A stretch of DNA of 64,000 bases. It comes from Macrococcoides epidermidis (lineage in GTDB: Bacteria > Bacillota > Bacilli > Staphylococcales > Staphylococcaceae). The first letter of the stretch is position 1, and every line of letters starts with the position of its first letter. The notes under the pieces are model-generated. The model searched no databases. It saw only the letters and a list, made by a program, of their open reading frames with translations, and was not told the origin of the DNA. The stretch is taken from the NCBI RefSeq assembly GCF_042659445.1, contig NZ_JBHSSR010000002.1; one strand, written 5' to 3'. Positions 62,289 to 64,000 of this stretch are shown here, one piece after another. Both the position numbers and the translations under genes were made by a program.

Positions 62289-62524
62289 TAAAACTGTGGT
62301 TCTACGGTCACTTTGTAGCCATTAATAACAAACTCAACTTTACGGTTCTCTTTGACAATAGTTGGTTCTTCCGGCCCCTGTGTATTAAGCTCAGCATCTA
62401 GTGCATTTAATTCACTTTTAAGCTGAGAAATCTTTCCCATTCTAGCCATGCTAGATGACCAACTGTTTGGTTTCTTCATTTGTGCCTCTACTAATTCTGC
62501 TAATACGTCTGCTCTTGTTCTCAT
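62288..62524 (-). CDS. Unknown 78-residue protein under an S-box riboswitch
   Basis: 78 residues from ATG 62524, with AAGGAG 8 bp upstream. N-terminal half helical (RADVLAELVEAQMKKPNSW, then ISQLKSELNALDAEL), C-terminal half two or three strands (NRKVEFVINGYKVTVEPQF). No membrane segment, cysteine or enzyme motif. The only gene behind a complete SAM riboswitch with terminator (62553-62698), so its expression should rise when SAM is low. No known methionine gene resembles it to my knowledge. Confidence 0.7.
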   Translation of the reverse strand: MRTRADVLAELVEAQMKKPNSWSSSMARMGKISQLKSELNALDAELNTQGPEEPTIVKENRKVEFVINGYKVTVEPQF

Positions 62525-62552
62525 TATATACACTCCTTAAATCGTTTTTACA

Positions 62553-62587
62553 ATAAAAATAAGCTCATCTTAAAGAAAGAAGAGCTT
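62553..62587 (-). terminator. Riboswitch terminator
   Basis: Minus-strand stem AAGCTC-TCTT/AAGA-GAGCTT (62561-62587) followed by ATTTTTAT, immediately after the aptamer. Confidence 0.75.
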
Positions 62588-62598
62588 AAGTAAGAACT

Positions 62599-62698
62599 TC
62601 TTATCTTTCAAGATATCATCTTGTTGGAATTAGCACAGTGCATAAGCCTGTTGCTGAGGTTTCATAGGGCCAAGTCCCTCCACCTACTCTGAATAAGA
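62599..62698 (-). ncRNA. SAM (S-box) riboswitch
   Basis: Read on the minus strand: P1 TCTTAT/ATAAGA (62693-62698, 62599-62604), CAGAGTAGGTGGAGGGACT, GGCCCTATGAAACCTCAGC, GTGCTAATTCC, AAGATGATATCTTGAAAGAT. These are the S-box core sequences in order, in a form different from, and closer to consensus than, the metK leader. An extended -10 (TGTTATAAT, -10 at 62723-62728) lies upstream. Confidence 0.92.
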
Positions 62699-62789
62699 TA
62701 CGAGCTATTTTTTTGTAAGTTAATTATAACATACTTTTTTTATTCAGAGCCCTTCGAAATCATTTTGTAATATTTTTTGAGCCATATTT

Positions 62790-62834
62790 TTAAGGTAAGT
62801 TTAAGGTAAAGTACATGGATTGAGATAGTATAAT
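62790..62834 (+). promoter_or_regulatory. TTAAGG direct-repeat promoter, box 5
   Basis: TTAAGG (62790-62795), TAAGT, TTAAGG (62801-62806), 22 bp, TATAAT (62829-62834). Confidence 0.7.
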
Positions 62835-62860
62835 AAAAAGAAAATGAGGTGATAAAAGTA

Positions 62861-63055
62861 ATGAAATCATGTCATAAACTTTATATTGGTGCGGCGCTCA
62901 GTATCATCGCATTTATGTTTATTGGATATGCGTTACTATTTGATATTAAACCGGATAGTTTTCATGGACTCATTGCAGGTGTACTTCTAATGATCGGTAT
63001 GCCAATGTATTTTAAGAATTTAGCAACTCATCTTGAGAACGGAAGACAGTCGTGA
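62861..63055 (+). CDS. Small membrane protein with two segments
   Basis: 64 residues from ATG 62861, 9 bp after GAGGTG; a reading from 62849 overlaps that site. Two hydrophobic segments (about 7-25 and 35-52) with a short loop DIKPDSFHG. It is behind TTAAGG box 5 with a perfect -10. No family recognised. Gap of 48 bp to the next gene, so the two may be co-transcribed. Confidence 0.65.
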   Translation: MKSCHKLYIGAALSIIAFMFIGYALLFDIKPDSFHGLIAGVLLMIGMPMYFKNLATHLENGRQS

Positions 63056-63103
63056 CGATTTGAAAGAATACTATATATTAATACAAAGTAAAGGAGACGA
63101 ATC

Positions 63104-63634
63104 ATGACATCAATTAAAGTTGCTGGTATCGATATTTTAAATCAAATGGTTTCACCTTTTATGTTTGTAGAGAATGATAAACGTGTAAGATTTTATGGAT
63201 CTAGACTTACGTACTTTGGTTATATGAAGTTACTAAAGAAAATCTCAAACAAATATGATTTGCTATACAATGGATTTGATATTAATGCGCAGCATTATAG
63301 GTTAGGAAAGATTATTGATATCAAAAGGTACAATGAGTATATCGTCTATAATGAAGAATTAAAGAAGGATTTTACGCATGTTAATATTAAAGGATTACCT
63401 TTAGAAGATGCAATCAATTACGTGAGATATCATAAAAGGAAAGAAAAGATGCCATTTTTTAGTTATCTTTATAATGATAAAACGTTTATTCGATTAAGTC
63501 CGTTTTATATTGATGTCATTTCAGAGGATACAGCGCTTATTGCGTGGATTAAGCAGGAATATAAATATGATTATGCGCATGACTTTGATGTTGATGAGGT
63601 AATGACAGAAGCGGAGTGGCTGGGGGAGTATTAA
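63104..63634 (+). CDS. Unknown soluble protein
   Basis: 176 residues after AAAGGAGACGAATC. No signal or membrane segment. Rich in Tyr, Phe, Asp and Lys, with SRLTYFGYMKLLKKISNKYD (about 33-52) and an acidic end DFDVDEVMTEAEWLGEY. No motif recognised. Likely in one transcript with the 62861 gene, hence part of the TTAAGG group. Confidence 0.65.
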   Translation: MTSIKVAGIDILNQMVSPFMFVENDKRVRFYGSRLTYFGYMKLLKKISNKYDLLYNGFDINAQHYRLGKIIDIKRYNEYIVYNEELKKDFTHVNIKGLPLEDAINYVRYHKRKEKMPFFSYLYNDKTFIRLSPFYIDVISEDTALIAWIKQEYKYDYAHDFDVDEVMTEAEWLGEY

Positions 63635-63692
63635 AATATATTTTCATTGAAGAATTTATATTTATAAATCTTAAAATAGAAAGAGTATTAAA

Positions 63693-63938
63693 ATGAACTT
63701 TAAAAGACATATAACTATATTAAGAATCGTCATGTATAGTCTAGATACGGTTATTGCGCTATCACTAATATATTATTTCGGAAGTAAGATATTTCCTTAT
63801 GAATTCATCGCTCTGGGTGACCAATTCTATTATCTCAGTATTATTCTAATCCTTGAAGCCATTATCCTAACTGCAGAGAAAGTCAAAGAAGACTTAGAGG
63901 ATATGCCTATAGGAAAATGGAGAAGGTATCGAATATAA
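63693..63938 (+). CDS. Small membrane protein with GKWRRYRI tail
   Basis: 81 residues. Two hydrophobic segments (about 12-28 and 44-60), acidic stretch KEDLEDM and a basic-aromatic end. Same plan as the 84-residue protein at 48966 (EDMENIL...KKWHRYGKY), so the two are distant paralogues, both lying beside TTAAGG-promoter genes. The ribosome site is weak (GAAAGAG). Confidence 0.55.
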   Translation: MNFKRHITILRIVMYSLDTVIALSLIYYFGSKIFPYEFIALGDQFYYLSIILILEAIILTAEKVKEDLEDMPIGKWRRYRI

Positions 63939-64000
63939 GTGATACCTCGGTATTAAGGGAATGAAAGTAATATCAAGTACATCACTGGTATATATACTAC

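Overview
The window reads as a low-GC Firmicute chromosome of the family Staphylococcaceae. The best guess is Macrococcus or a close relative. Support: a classical lacRABCDFEG operon, menaquinone genes typed like those of Staphylococcus, the yidD/ytkD/pckA/metK/crcB/tal neighbourhood, an LPXTG-anchored 5'-nucleotidase and the tRNA set. The species call is inference, since there is no rRNA in the window.

Layout. 1-137: the 3' end of an unidentified gene, then tRNA-Asn and tRNA-Ser(GCU). 366-5535: a decayed, integrase-less element inserted in the 3' end of tRNA-Ser(GCU). Its ends are a 21-bp perfect duplication, and it holds broken phage-type genes, a lipoprotein and unknown membrane proteins. 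5771-7650: a PanE-like reductase and an eight-gene tRNA cluster. 7811-14226: two small genes, divergent menA, and menF-menD-menH-menB. 14339-15500: a NERD/zinc-ribbon/HTH gene whose end runs into 62-bp tandem hairpin repeats. 15577-29310: menE-menC, yidD, lipoprotein, ytkD, hydrolase, pckA, S-box riboswitch plus metK, a second NERD-like protein, 5'-nucleotidase, two crcB genes and transaldolase. A palindromic element of about 125 bp lies in opposite orientation on either side of pckA-metK. 29503-41507: 5-oxoproline utilisation operon (pxpB, pxpC, accB, accC, pxpA, NRAMP-like transporter), a KSTD-like flavoprotein, a Na+/alanine symporter, formamidase and a YcsI-type enzyme. Nitrogen and amino-acid scavenging is the common theme.

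Accessory right half. 41838-48070: an AT-rich LlaJI-like restriction-modification island (two C5-cytosine methyltransferases, an McrB-like GTPase, a LlaJI/McrC-like nuclease) with a Vsr mismatch endonuclease. 48199-49928: two paralogous membrane-anchored proteins and a small membrane protein. 50055-57389: lacR and lacABCDFEG for lactose uptake by PTS and the tagatose-6-phosphate pathway, with a cre site and operator-like palindromes. 57472-63938: a small regulator, unknown small genes, a large PHP-domain/SMC-like ATPase (candidate defence gene) bracketed by a 97-bp imperfect direct repeat, and an S-box riboswitch controlling an uncharacterised 78-residue protein.

The two signals I find most novel are these. 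First, a TTAAGG-N5-TTAAGG direct repeat with 11-bp period sits 21-22 bp upstream of a -10 element at five places (48130, 49278, 58237, 61884, 62790), mostly in front of small membrane or secreted proteins. It looks like an undescribed OmpR-family response-regulator regulon. Second, the SAM riboswitch at 62553-62698 precedes a gene with no recognisable link to methionine.
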